A stretch of DNA of 6,958 nucleotides from Chloroflexota bacterium (GTDB lineage: Bacteria > Chloroflexota > Anaerolineae > 4572-78 > J111), in assembly GCA_003695455.1 (NCBI GenBank), contig RFJF01000793.1:1-6958 (forward strand). Direction: 5' to 3'. The notes under the pieces were generated by a model. The model saw only the letters and a program-made list of their open reading frames with translations, was not told the origin of the DNA and ran no database searches. Numbering within the stretch: position 1 is the stretch's first letter; every line of letters begins with the position of its first letter. Positions 1-6,272 of the stretch are shown here, piece by piece. A program made the translations under genes and the position numbers.

Positions 1-1647
1 CTGCAAATTATTTTTAACCCGGTGATGGATTTCTTTGAGCAGCACTTCTTTTTCTTCCAGCGAAGCCTGGATTTTCTGTTCGAGCAATTTGCGTTGGGTA
101 ATATCGTGAACCACCACCATCAACCGGGGCTGGCCGTTACTGACAAATTGTTTTGAATGCAGCAGCACCCAAAACTTTTGCCCGGATTTTGCCTTAATTT
201 CATATTCGGCCTGCTCTTCCACCGGCCTGCCGGCCAGGCTGACCTTTTGCCGCTGCAACAACTGCTGCCGCCCCGCCCCGGTCAGCAAATCTAATGGATT
301 TAGGTTTAAAAACTCCTCGCGTGTGTACCCCGAATACTGGCACATAATATCGTTGACACTTTCAAAGCGCAGGGTGTTCATATTGATTTCATAAATTCCG
401 GCAGGCGCGTATTCAACCAACTGTTTGTATTTTTGTTCGCTCTGGCGCAGGGCGGCTTCTGCCTGGGTGCGCTGCTCAATTTCGGCGCGCAGAGTCCGGT
501 TGGTTTCAGCCAGTTCGGCAGTTCTGGCTTTTACCCGCTCTTCAAGCTGGGTGTGCGCCCGGCGCAGGGCCGCTTCTGTCTGTTTTTGGGCAGTTATATT
601 ATGAAACACAATCAGTTTGCCCACCGAGCGGTGGTGGGCATCGGTCAGGTCAAGGCTTTGAATCTCATAAAAATCGCCAAAAGCATTGGGGGCGGATGGC
701 CGTGTGACCAGTATGTCTCCGGCTGAATCCACCTGAATCACTGTCTCAATAGGTTTATTCATGGGGCCGGTTTGATTTAACTGCCCAAAACCTTTTAAAA
801 CATCGCCGATGGGCCGGCCCACCACGTCGTGCGCGCTCGAACGAATGAGCCGCACCGCCGCCGGGTTGATATCAAGAATCCGCTGTTTTACATCGAGCAC
901 AAAAACGCCGTCCTGCATTTGGTCAATCATTGTACGGCGGGCCACGGGACGAATATCGAGCAGTTGGAACATTACCATACCGGTAACCACCGTCAACCCA
1001 AAGAAAATCAGCGCAAACGGCGTCAGGTCCAGCGTGGGCATGGCAATATCCCACAGATAAACAACGTTAGCCAGCCAGGGCATTAAGACACCCACCAAAA
1101 TCAGGGCCGACTGCCGGCGGTAGAGCCGGGGTGACTGGATGAAAACCACAATAAACAGAACCGTGCCAATAAACATAAGCGCGTAACTGTAGGCGGTATG
1201 CAGCCAAAACCACCAGCCGTGCTCGGTGTGTTTCAACACCATTTGCCCAACCGGTTCCGGAGTTACAGTTGTCCAGATCAGGTGGTGAAGTTCGTTGGTC
1301 CAGACCATCAGCAGGGTGAGGGCCGGGAATATGCTGAGCAGGATGAGACTTTTGCGGTTAATCCAGGCATCGCGATTGGTGTAACGGCAGGAAAAAACAA
1401 GCCAGCTAACCGGAACCATGAGAATACCAATGTACTGGGTTTTTGACCAGAATATTTTTGTTGCCAGGTCAGTGGCAATGAGTTCCGGAATGGTGGCGGC
1501 TATCCAGATTACGGTGCCCAACAAAATGGCAAACAGACTCTTTGCAGCGGGGTGGTTGTGGTGTTTGTGCAGGTATACCAGCAACGCAACGGCAATTACC
1601 AGGGCAATCAGCAGAGGGGTTATCAAATAGACATATTGCCAGTTCAT
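1..1647 (-). CDS. 7TM/PAS sensor histidine kinase, HisKA_2 type (partial, C-terminus outside window)
   Basis: Membrane sensor kinase; 549 residues are open in frame to the window edge with no stop. Residues 1-229 form seven hydrophobic segments (about 5-26, 36-53, 70-87, 100-116, 150-170, 180-199, 210-229) with the WTNELHHLIW signature near 116-125, as in the N-terminal 7TM region of histidine kinases. A PAS domain follows at about 235-355 (QDGVFVLD, DINPAA). A charged coiled coil runs at about 355-405, and a second PAS domain at about 405-525 (APAGIYEIN, SGYTREEF, PAC-like end HDITQRK). The visible protein ends in EIHHRVKNNLQ, the phosphoacceptor box of HisKA_2 kinases; the His before RVKNN (H542) is the likely phosphorylation site. 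The ATPase domain must lie beyond base 1. The ATG at 1647 has a weak GTGAG 8 bases upstream. The ligand and response regulator are not visible. Function class is firm; the specific signal is unknown. Confidence 0.93.
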   Translation of the reverse strand, partial: MNWQYVYLITPLLIALVIAVALLVYLHKHHNHPAAKSLFAILLGTVIWIAATIPELIATDLATKIFWSKTQYIGILMVPVSWLVFSCRYTNRDAWINRKSLILLSIFPALTLLMVWTNELHHLIWTTVTPEPVGQMVLKHTEHGWWFWLHTAYSYALMFIGTVLFIVVFIQSPRLYRRQSALILVGVLMPWLANVVYLWDIAMPTLDLTPFALIFFGLTVVTGMVMFQLLDIRPVARRTMIDQMQDGVFVLDVKQRILDINPAAVRLIRSSAHDVVGRPIGDVLKGFGQLNQTGPMNKPIETVIQVDSAGDILVTRPSAPNAFGDFYEIQSLDLTDAHHRSVGKLIVFHNITAQKQTEAALRRAHTQLEERVKARTAELAETNRTLRAEIEQRTQAEAALRQSEQKYKQLVEYAPAGIYEINMNTLRFESVNDIMCQYSGYTREEFLNLNPLDLLTGAGRQQLLQRQKVSLAGRPVEEQAEYEIKAKSGQKFWVLLHSKQFVSNGQPRLMVVVHDITQRKLLEQKIQASLEEKEVLLKEIHHRVKNNLQ

Positions 1648-1784
1648 TTTGTGCGCTCACGGTACGGATGCTATTTTGGGCGTGGTTCACATATTCCGGA
1701 AAACAGCTTTACAAATTGACCTATCTTGTAGACCCCGCACGTGGGATGTGTTGTGTGTTTCGCGTGCCGTAAACTCAAATTTAC

Positions 1785-1798
1785 ACGCAATACGCAAG
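1785..1798. repeat. Two tandem ACGCAA(T/G) 7-mers
   Basis: ACGCAAT is followed directly by ACGCAAG. The words resemble the ACGTAA(T/A) 7-mer array at 6141-6168, so the two gaps may carry related repeat material. Only two units are present here and chance is possible. Confidence 0.4.
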
Positions 1799-1925
1799 CC
1801 GAAGAAAACAGTACAGAATTTGTAAAGATGACACAGTATGCAAATAAACCACGCCTATTTTGTAATGCAAAGTTAGAAAAAACCACGGCAGTAAAAGCAT
1901 TTCCCTGACGTCTGAATAATTTACA

Positions 1926-1954
1926 AGTTTAGACTCAACACCATAATTAGTCAA
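1926..1954 (-). promoter_or_regulatory. Candidate sigma-70-type promoter for the sensor kinase
   Basis: Read on the minus strand: TTGACT (-35, five of six consensus positions; plus-strand 1949-1954), a 17-base spacer, then TAAACT (-10, four of six; 1926-1931). It points at the kinase start, leaving a leader of roughly 270 bases. No better pair was seen nearer the start. The weak -10 and long leader keep confidence low. Confidence 0.35.
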
Positions 1955-2077
1955 TCTGTGTTTTTTTAGAGAGCCTGCCCCGGCCTGCGGCACAACAACA
2001 AGAAAAAAATTCTGCACGGGGCAAGTTGCACGTGGCAGGGGCGTACATTCGTTGTTGTTTAAACGTTGCCTGCAACA

Positions 2078-2107
2078 AAAAAACCTGCGCCAAAACGCAG
2101 GTTTTTT
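2078..2107 (-). terminator. Intrinsic terminator of the pfk gene
   Basis: A GC core CCTGCG/CGCAGG (2084-2089 with 2096-2101) is extended by six A-T pairs on each side around a 6-base loop. Read on the minus strand, the hairpin starts about 20 bases after the pfk stop and ends in a run of seven U (plus-strand A2077-A2083). The T run on the other side would allow termination in both directions. Confidence 0.88.
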
Positions 2108-2126
2108 GTAACAATTACCGGGCTGT

Positions 2127-4376
2127 CTACGCCCCACCAACATTTGGGCCGGATTGGGCCATCAATTTGGCAATGGGGCGAATATTCAGCCACCATTGCT
2201 TTTTGGGGCGCTGCAGTTCATCAACAACCATGCGCGGCAGGTCCTCCAAATCGGTCAGCTTGACCTTGCCGCTTTGCAGGCCAATGAACGCCGCGCCGGG
2301 GTCGTCGCCGGTGGTTTCGGCCTGTTCAATCAGATAATCCACGCACTTCACCGCCAGCCGGGTGGCCTGAATCCGGTCAAACGGAGTGGGGTCGCCGCCC
2401 TGTTGCAGGTGGCCCAAAATGGCCTGGCGTACATCAAACAGATCGCCGCCTTCCTGATCAAACAGGGCGCACATAAAATTGGTGGTGTAGAATTTGTTAA
2501 CCTGCTCGTTGCGGATAATCAGCCCCAGCCGTTTGCCGTGTTCAAACCCTTCAATTAAATTTTCAACATCGGTTTTTAAGTCGTTCAGGGTCACGCCCTC
2601 TTCATGCATATACACCCGTTCAGCGCCGGTTGCCAGCCCGCTAAGCAAGGCCAGATAACCGCAATAGCGGCCCATCACCTCAACCACAAAACAGCGCTGC
2701 GAGGCCACCGCCGATTGCTTGATTTTATCAACCGACACCATAATATTGTTGAGCGCGGTATCGCTGCCAATGCTGATCTCCGAGCCGGGCAGGTTATTGT
2801 TAATGGTAGCCGGCAGGCAAATAATGGGAATATTGAACGCCGGAAAGTTCCAGCGTTCTTTACGCAAGGTATAGGCTGATTGGTAACCGGCCCAGCCGCC
2901 AATAACCAGCAGCCCTTCAATCTGGTGCTCTTCAATATGCCGGGCAATGGCGTACAGGTCGCTGCCGTGCGGAATTTTGCGGCTGGTGCCCAGGTTGGCG
3001 CCCCCCATTGTGGCCCAGCCGGCCACACTCATCCAGCCCATTTCCTCAATGTCGCCGTTGATAAAGCCTTTGAAGCCGTTTTTAACGCCAAACATAATGT
3101 GGCCTTTATCTACCCCAATTCTGATGGCGGTTCGGGTGGCCGTGTTCATGCCGGCGGCGGGACCGCCGGCATTGACTACTGCCAGCCGCAGACGGCGCTG
3201 GCCTGAGGTAGGCGGGTGGGGCAGGGCACGCACCAGCGTACGCAGCGTGCGAAACATTTCTTTAAAACTGCCGCCGCGCATGTCCATGGCTTTTTCGTAA
3301 TCTTTGGCCGCAATCACGTCGGCAATGCCGTGTGTTTGCGCCACGCAATCCATCAGCGGCGAATGTGTGACCCGGTTATCACGCATGCCAATAAGTTGCG
3401 GCTCGCCGCCGGGTTCTGAGTTGAGAATTTCTTCAACGGCGGCGTGGCCCAGCAGGGTACTCATGTAGCGGTCAAATGCACTGGGCGAACCGCCACGCTG
3501 CACGTGCCCCAAAATGGTCACCCGGGTATCTTCGCCCAACCGTTCGTGGAGCACGTTTTTGACGTAATCGGCTGAAATGGGCTTGCCGTTGCGGTCTCGC
3601 GCGCCTTCGGCCACAATCACAATGCTGTCGCGGCGGCCCGCTTCTCGCCCGGCTTTCAGCACCTCGCACATTTTGTCTTCCCAGTTTTCCACATTGGGCG
3701 GGCTTTCAGGGATGAGCACCCAATCGGCGCCGGTAGCCACGGCGCTCATCAGGGCCAGGTAGCCACAGTTGCGGCCCATCACCTCTACCACAAACGAGCG
3801 CTGGTGACTGGCCGCCGTGCTGGTAATGGCATCCACGGCTTCGGTAATGCGGTGCAAAGCAGTGTCGGCGCCAATGGTCATATCGGTGCCAAACATATCG
3901 TTGTCAATCGAGCCGACCAGCCCCACAATGTTAAAATGGGCGTGCTGCTCGGCAACTTTTTTGGTGATTTTGCGTTTTTTCACCAGTTCGGCCAGCAACT
4001 CCGGCCACTCTTTTCTAAAGAGGTTGGCCCCGGTCAGGCTGCCATCACCGCCGATGACCACCAAATTGTCAATACCGCGCTCAATCAGATTGTGGGCGGC
4101 TTGCAGGCGGCCTTCGCGGGTGCGGAACTCGGCGCAGCGCGCCGAGCCGATGATGGTGCCGCCTTTGAACAGCATCCCGCCAACCGAATCCCAGTTCATT
4201 TTTTTTATTTTGTCGCCGCCTTCAACCATGCCTTTGTAGCCTTCGTAAATGGCGTACACGTCCAGGCCGTGGTTCAGCGCGGTTCTGACCACGGCCCGCA
4301 CAGCCGGATTCATACCGGGGGCATCGCCGCCGCTGGTCAGCACTGCCAAATTGTGAATGTGTTGTGGGTTGCTCAT
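2127..4376 (-). CDS. pfkA: Tandem-domain ATP-dependent 6-phosphofructokinase, eukaryotic type
   Basis: Converts fructose 6-phosphate plus ATP to fructose 1,6-bisphosphate in cytosolic glycolysis. It has 749 residues, about twice the usual bacterial PfkA (about 320), and consists of two fused PFK domains. The N-half (about 8-385) is catalytic: GGDAPGMN (16-23), GGTIIGSAR (72-80), GGDGS (109-113), SIDND (156-160, base D158), VEVMGR (197-202) and GHVQRGG (290-296). Gly112 and Gly155 fit ATP rather than pyrophosphate use. The C-half (about 396-740) keeps the fold (NAGGPAAGMN, VEVMGRYCGY 565-574, GHLQQGG 655-661), but GGDGS has become GGWAG (493-497) and TIDND has become TINNN (524-528). It should therefore be catalytically dead and probably regulatory, as in animal and fungal PFK. 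Several stretches match vertebrate PFK as I remember it, including QWWLN near the C-terminus. The start is the ATG at 4376, preceded by GGAG at 8 bases; an in-frame GTG at 4385 overlaps that site and is unlikely. Alone in its transcription unit. Confidence 0.95.
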   Translation of the reverse strand: MSNPQHIHNLAVLTSGGDAPGMNPAVRAVVRTALNHGLDVYAIYEGYKGMVEGGDKIKKMNWDSVGGMLFKGGTIIGSARCAEFRTREGRLQAAHNLIERGIDNLVVIGGDGSLTGANLFRKEWPELLAELVKKRKITKKVAEQHAHFNIVGLVGSIDNDMFGTDMTIGADTALHRITEAVDAITSTAASHQRSFVVEVMGRNCGYLALMSAVATGADWVLIPESPPNVENWEDKMCEVLKAGREAGRRDSIVIVAEGARDRNGKPISADYVKNVLHERLGEDTRVTILGHVQRGGSPSAFDRYMSTLLGHAAVEEILNSEPGGEPQLIGMRDNRVTHSPLMDCVAQTHGIADVIAAKDYEKAMDMRGGSFKEMFRTLRTLVRALPHPPTSGQRRLRLAVVNAGGPAAGMNTATRTAIRIGVDKGHIMFGVKNGFKGFINGDIEEMGWMSVAGWATMGGANLGTSRKIPHGSDLYAIARHIEEHQIEGLLVIGGWAGYQSAYTLRKERWNFPAFNIPIICLPATINNNLPGSEISIGSDTALNNIMVSVDKIKQSAVASQRCFVVEVMGRYCGYLALLSGLATGAERVYMHEEGVTLNDLKTDVENLIEGFEHGKRLGLIIRNEQVNKFYTTNFMCALFDQEGGDLFDVRQAILGHLQQGGDPTPFDRIQATRLAVKCVDYLIEQAETTGDDPGAAFIGLQSGKVKLTDLEDLPRMVVDELQRPKKQWWLNIRPIAKLMAQSGPNVGGA

Positions 4377-4384
4377 AAATTTCA

Positions 4385-4388
4385 CTCC
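4385..4388 (-). promoter_or_regulatory. Shine-Dalgarno site of pfk that decides its start
   Basis: GGAG on the minus strand lies 8 bases before the ATG at 4376. The alternative GTG start three codons upstream shares its G with this motif and has no site of its own at a workable distance. Confidence 0.75.
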
Positions 4389-4441
4389 GATGAGGTGCGT
4401 TGATGAAAAAAGTTGGGGTCAGCGTTTTATTGTCCGCAACG

Positions 4442-4455
4442 TACCAACGCTGGTA
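4442..4455. promoter_or_regulatory. Operator-like inverted repeat upstream of pfk
   Basis: TACCA-ACGC-TGGTA: 5-base arms around a 4-base gap, about 65-80 bases upstream of the pfk start. The size and place suit a dimeric repressor or activator site, but arms this short arise by chance and no regulator gene is nearby. Confidence 0.25.
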
Positions 4456-4511
4456 ATCGCCTGTTGTCTCTGCCGGTGTATGCACGGAGTCTGGTGAGGA
4501 AACAGGGAGGC

Positions 4512-4532
4512 CGGGGACAGGCGCTGTCCCCG
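4512..4532. repeat. Perfect 9-bp GC-rich hairpin in the divergent gap
   Basis: CGGGGACAG / CTGTCCCCG pair perfectly around a GCG loop. The hairpin sits between the divergently transcribed pfk and protease genes, where no transcript should end, and no U run follows on either strand. It is more likely a REP-like element or a protein-binding site than a terminator. Confidence 0.6.
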
Positions 4533-4626
4533 TGTATTAATTGGGGCAACAAGCAAAACGCACTACGGGGTAAATTTAACTCTGATGCGCTTGAAATGTC
4601 AAAATTCGCTGCCGCGAGTTTTTGAT

Positions 4627-4655
4627 TTCACAAAGCACCCGTCGCGTGTTATAAT
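4627..4655 (+). promoter_or_regulatory. Strong sigma-70-type promoter for the protease/HD operon
   Basis: TTCACA (-35, five of six consensus positions, 4627-4632), a spacer of exactly 17 bases, and a perfect TATAAT (-10, 4650-4655). Transcription should begin near 4662, giving a leader of only about 20 bases that contains the ribosome binding site. Confidence 0.8.
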
Positions 4656-4668
4656 CCCTCTTATTTTT

Positions 4669-4673
4669 GAGGA
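4669..4673 (+). promoter_or_regulatory. Shine-Dalgarno site fixing a TTG start
   Basis: GAGGA ends 7 bases before the TTG at 4681. Since the promoter -10 lies at 4650-4655, any longer in-frame start (for example at 4585) would be upstream of the transcript. Confidence 0.75.
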
Positions 4674-4680
4674 TAAACAT

Positions 4681-5436
4681 TTGAGATCACAAGGCCCCCA
4701 ATATTATTACGAACCGCCCCGCTCCGGCAGCAATTGGCTGGAGCGATTGAAAGAGCCGCCCTGGAAATATGTAGCCATTGGCGTGATAATTTTTGTGGCG
4801 TTGTACACGCTGTTTGCCCTGCCGGAATACGGTGCGCGTATTTTAATTTTGCTGATTGCGTTCCCCATTCACGAGCTGGCCCACGCCTACACCGCCTTTA
4901 AACTGGGCGACGCCACCCCCAAATATGATGGCCGGCTCACGCTCAACCCGCTGGCCCATCTTGATATTTTTGGCTCGCTGTTGATTATGGTTGCCGGGCT
5001 GGGTTGGGCCAAGCCGGTCCGTTTCAATCCGTACAATTTGCGCATAGATCCGCGCACCGGCTCGATGGTGGTGGCTGCGGCCGGGCCGTTGTCAAATCTG
5101 GTGCTGGCGGCCTTCATCGCCTCGGTGTGGCGGGCCATAGCGCCCTTGTTGGGCGCAGGGGCGTTGCTGGGCTTCAGTTCGTTCTGGAATTTGCTGTTTA
5201 ACTTTGCCTTTATCAACGTGGTACTTTTCTTTTTTAACCTTATTCCGCTGGCGCCGCTGGATGGATTTACCGTGCTGCGCGGCCTGCTGCCCACCCCAAT
5301 GGCTATTCAGCTTGAGCGGATACAGAGATTCAGCTTTCTCATTTTTCTGGGGCTGTTTATTTTTGGCAGCCGGATTTTGGGCGCAGTGCTGTTTGGCCCA
5401 TCACAAACTGTGACCGCCTGGCTGTTTGGAATTTAG
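4681..5436 (+). CDS. Site-2 protease family (M50) membrane zinc metalloprotease
   Basis: Intramembrane-protease family protein of 251 residues. After a short Tyr/Pro-rich, likely cytosolic N-terminus (1-30), a first membrane segment lies at about 31-47 and the next (about 50-68) carries the zinc motif HELAH (H64, E65, H68). The family motifs GRLTLNPLAHLD (84-95), GWAKPV (108-113) and AGPLSNL (134-140) follow. The third zinc ligand should be D194 in NLIPLAPLDG (186-195). Further hydrophobic segments lie at about 140-160, 168-190 and 217-240. No PDZ or CBS domain is present, as in short M50B/Rip-like members. Family members cleave membrane-embedded anti-sigma or signal proteins; the substrate here cannot be told. 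The start is a TTG, chosen from GAGGA 7 bases upstream and the promoter just before it. First gene of a two-gene operon with the HD protein. Confidence 0.9.
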   Translation: MRSQGPQYYYEPPRSGSNWLERLKEPPWKYVAIGVIIFVALYTLFALPEYGARILILLIAFPIHELAHAYTAFKLGDATPKYDGRLTLNPLAHLDIFGSLLIMVAGLGWAKPVRFNPYNLRIDPRTGSMVVAAAGPLSNLVLAAFIASVWRAIAPLLGAGALLGFSSFWNLLFNFAFINVVLFFFNLIPLAPLDGFTVLRGLLPTPMAIQLERIQRFSFLIFLGLFIFGSRILGAVLFGPSQTVTAWLFGI

Positions 5437-5440
5437 TTTG

Positions 5441-6061
5441 ATGAAATCCCACAACGCGATGCACCCCGCCAAATATCGCGTGTACCAGTTTTTTGTGGCG
5501 GTGCGGGCCGGGTTGCCCGGTTGGGCCGGCGGCGCACCGCGTGAACTTTCGGCGCAGGGGCAGGCGCTGGTCAGCCAGATTTTGCCCACCCCGGCCCAGC
5601 AATCGCTCTTTTACCGTATGCCCCCCAACGACCGGCGGCACGCGGTGGCAGTGGCCCAAACCTTGCGGCAGGCCGGCCACACAAACCCGGCCCTGCTGCA
5701 AGCCGCCCTGCTGCACGATGCAGGCAAATCCATCGGCCAGCCCATCATTCACCGGGTGCTGATTGTTCTGCTGGAAGCGTTTTGGCCGGCGGCGCTGGCG
5801 CGGCTGTCCCGTTTCCACCCCACCCCCAAATCTCACACCCAGAATCCGGAATCTGCCATCCGGCAAATTCCGTGGTGGCGGCGTCCGTTTGTGGTTCACG
5901 CCGAGCACCCGCAAATTGGTGCAACCTGGGCAGAACAGGTACAATGTGACCCGCTGGCGGTGCAACTCATCCGGCAGCATCAAACTGCGCTCCCGGATGA
6001 GTTACATACCGGTCCGCAAAAATTACTGGCCGCCCTACAATGGGCGGATAACCTGAATTGA
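5441..6061 (+). CDS. HD-domain protein, putative metal-dependent phosphohydrolase
   Basis: A 206-residue protein of the HD superfamily. Candidate metal ligands in order are H67 (RRHAVAVA), H92-D93 (LLHDAGKS), H156 (EHPQIGA), H180 (IRQH) and D203 (QWADN). This H-HD-H-H-D pattern resembles bimetal HD enzymes such as HD-GYP and YqeK types, but there is no GYP motif. A longer-than-usual segment with a hydrophobic helix (about 102-122) and a Pro/Arg-rich loop (about 126-149) separates HD from the third His. Substrate is unknown; nucleotides or cyclic nucleotides are possible from the family. The ATG lies 4 bases after the protease stop, so the two are very probably cotranscribed. The ribosome site is weak (GGA, 10 bases upstream). 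ATG 5459 is an alternative start, and TTG 5426 would overlap the protease gene. Confidence 0.85.
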   Translation: MKSHNAMHPAKYRVYQFFVAVRAGLPGWAGGAPRELSAQGQALVSQILPTPAQQSLFYRMPPNDRRHAVAVAQTLRQAGHTNPALLQAALLHDAGKSIGQPIIHRVLIVLLEAFWPAALARLSRFHPTPKSHTQNPESAIRQIPWWRRPFVVHAEHPQIGATWAEQVQCDPLAVQLIRQHQTALPDELHTGPQKLLAALQWADNLN

Positions 6062-6069
6062 TCCAGAGT

Positions 6070-6230
6070 ACAGATGAACACAGATAACAGCAAAAATAAT
6101 TGACTCAACCGGATTTCAAGGGGTACCGCGTAATTTGCAAACGTAATACGTAAAACGTAAAGCGTAATTTTACGTTTTCAACTTGTCACCCCCCTGAATT
6201 CCAAAAGAGCCAAAATCTGTGTCTATCTGT
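6070..6230. repeat. Inverted pair of CACAGAT-type words bracketing the intergenic region
   Basis: ACAGATGAACACAGAT at 6070-6085 matches the reverse complement of 6215-6230 (ACAGATAGACACAGAT) at 14 of 16 positions. The arms are 129 bases apart and enclose the ACGTAA array. Each arm is itself built from two CAGAT words. The arrangement could be a small interspersed element or two independent copies of a common intergenic word. Confidence 0.6.
6141..6178. repeat. ACGTAA 7-mer array ending in an AT-rich hairpin
   Basis: Four consecutive 7-base units ACGTAAT, ACGTAAA, ACGTAAA, GCGTAAT occupy 6141-6168, with another GCGTAAT at 6128-6134. AAAACGTAAA (6152-6161) pairs perfectly with TTTACGTTTT (6169-6178) around a 7-base loop. 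The hairpin lies about 90 bases after the HD gene and might end that transcript, but the stem is AT-rich and the following T run is only four long, so I call it a repeat. Confidence 0.7.
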
Positions 6231-6245
6231 GGACTGGCTTAAAAA

Positions 6246-6262
6246 CTGTATTCTGTATTCTG
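6246..6262. repeat. Tandem CTGTATT repeat just before the TyrA-like start
   Basis: CTGTATT occurs twice in tandem, followed by CTG, ending 10 bases before the ATG at 6273. It contains two TATTCT words (6249-6254 and 6256-6261), each a four-of-six match to a -10 box. The second would give a transcript start almost at the ATG, which would suit a near-leaderless mRNA since no Shine-Dalgarno site is visible. No matching -35 was found. Confidence 0.45.
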
Positions 6263-6272
6263 ACACCTGACC

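Larger units (their letters stand above)
1648..2126. other. Intergenic region between sensor kinase and pfk
   Basis: About 480 bases without a convincing gene, more AT-rich than the flanks. Both neighbours are on the minus strand, so it is the 3' end of the pfk unit followed by the upstream region of the kinase. It contains the pfk terminator, a candidate kinase promoter, two copies of an ACGCAAT-type word, and an imperfect 14-base tandem (TGCACG-GGCA at 2013-2026 and TGCACG-GGCA at 2027-2040, 11 of 14 matching). A minus-strand reading frame crosses most of it (1781-2143), but it runs through the terminator and the end of pfk, has low-complexity composition and no recognisable domain, so I do not call it. 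Confidence 0.7.

Noticed and set aside
1781..2143. Minus-strand open frame of 120 codons in the gap before the kinase
   Set aside because: It starts inside the end of pfk, crosses the pfk terminator, and reads as low-complexity residues with no motif and no ribosome site.
4377..4385. GTG at 4385 as the pfk start
   Set aside because: The GTG overlaps the GGAG that is well placed for the ATG at 4376 and has no ribosome site of its own; the extra residues are not part of the PFK fold.
3804..4403. Long open frame of 199 codons on the plus strand opposite pfk
   Set aside because: It is antisense to highly conserved PFK codons, has no recognisable domain, and its composition (Ala/Gly/His-rich) is what the reverse of a biased coding frame gives. 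The other open frames opposite pfk (such as 2154-2558) fail likewise.
4512..4532. Hairpin as an intrinsic terminator
   Set aside because: It is between two divergent starts and has no T or A run next to the stem.
4585..4680. Longer N-terminus for the site-2 protease
   Set aside because: The promoter -35 and -10 lie within this stretch, so it would not be transcribed from that promoter; the extra 32 residues look like non-coding sequence and the TTG at 4681 has a good GAGGA.
5357..5983. Minus-strand open frame of 208 codons opposite the HD gene
   Set aside because: It overlaps two well-supported plus-strand genes, has no recognised domain and is rich in Arg/Gly/Pro, as expected for a shadow frame.
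6141..6168. Short tandem array as a CRISPR
   Set aside because: Units are 7 bases with no spacers; the size and structure are wrong for CRISPR.
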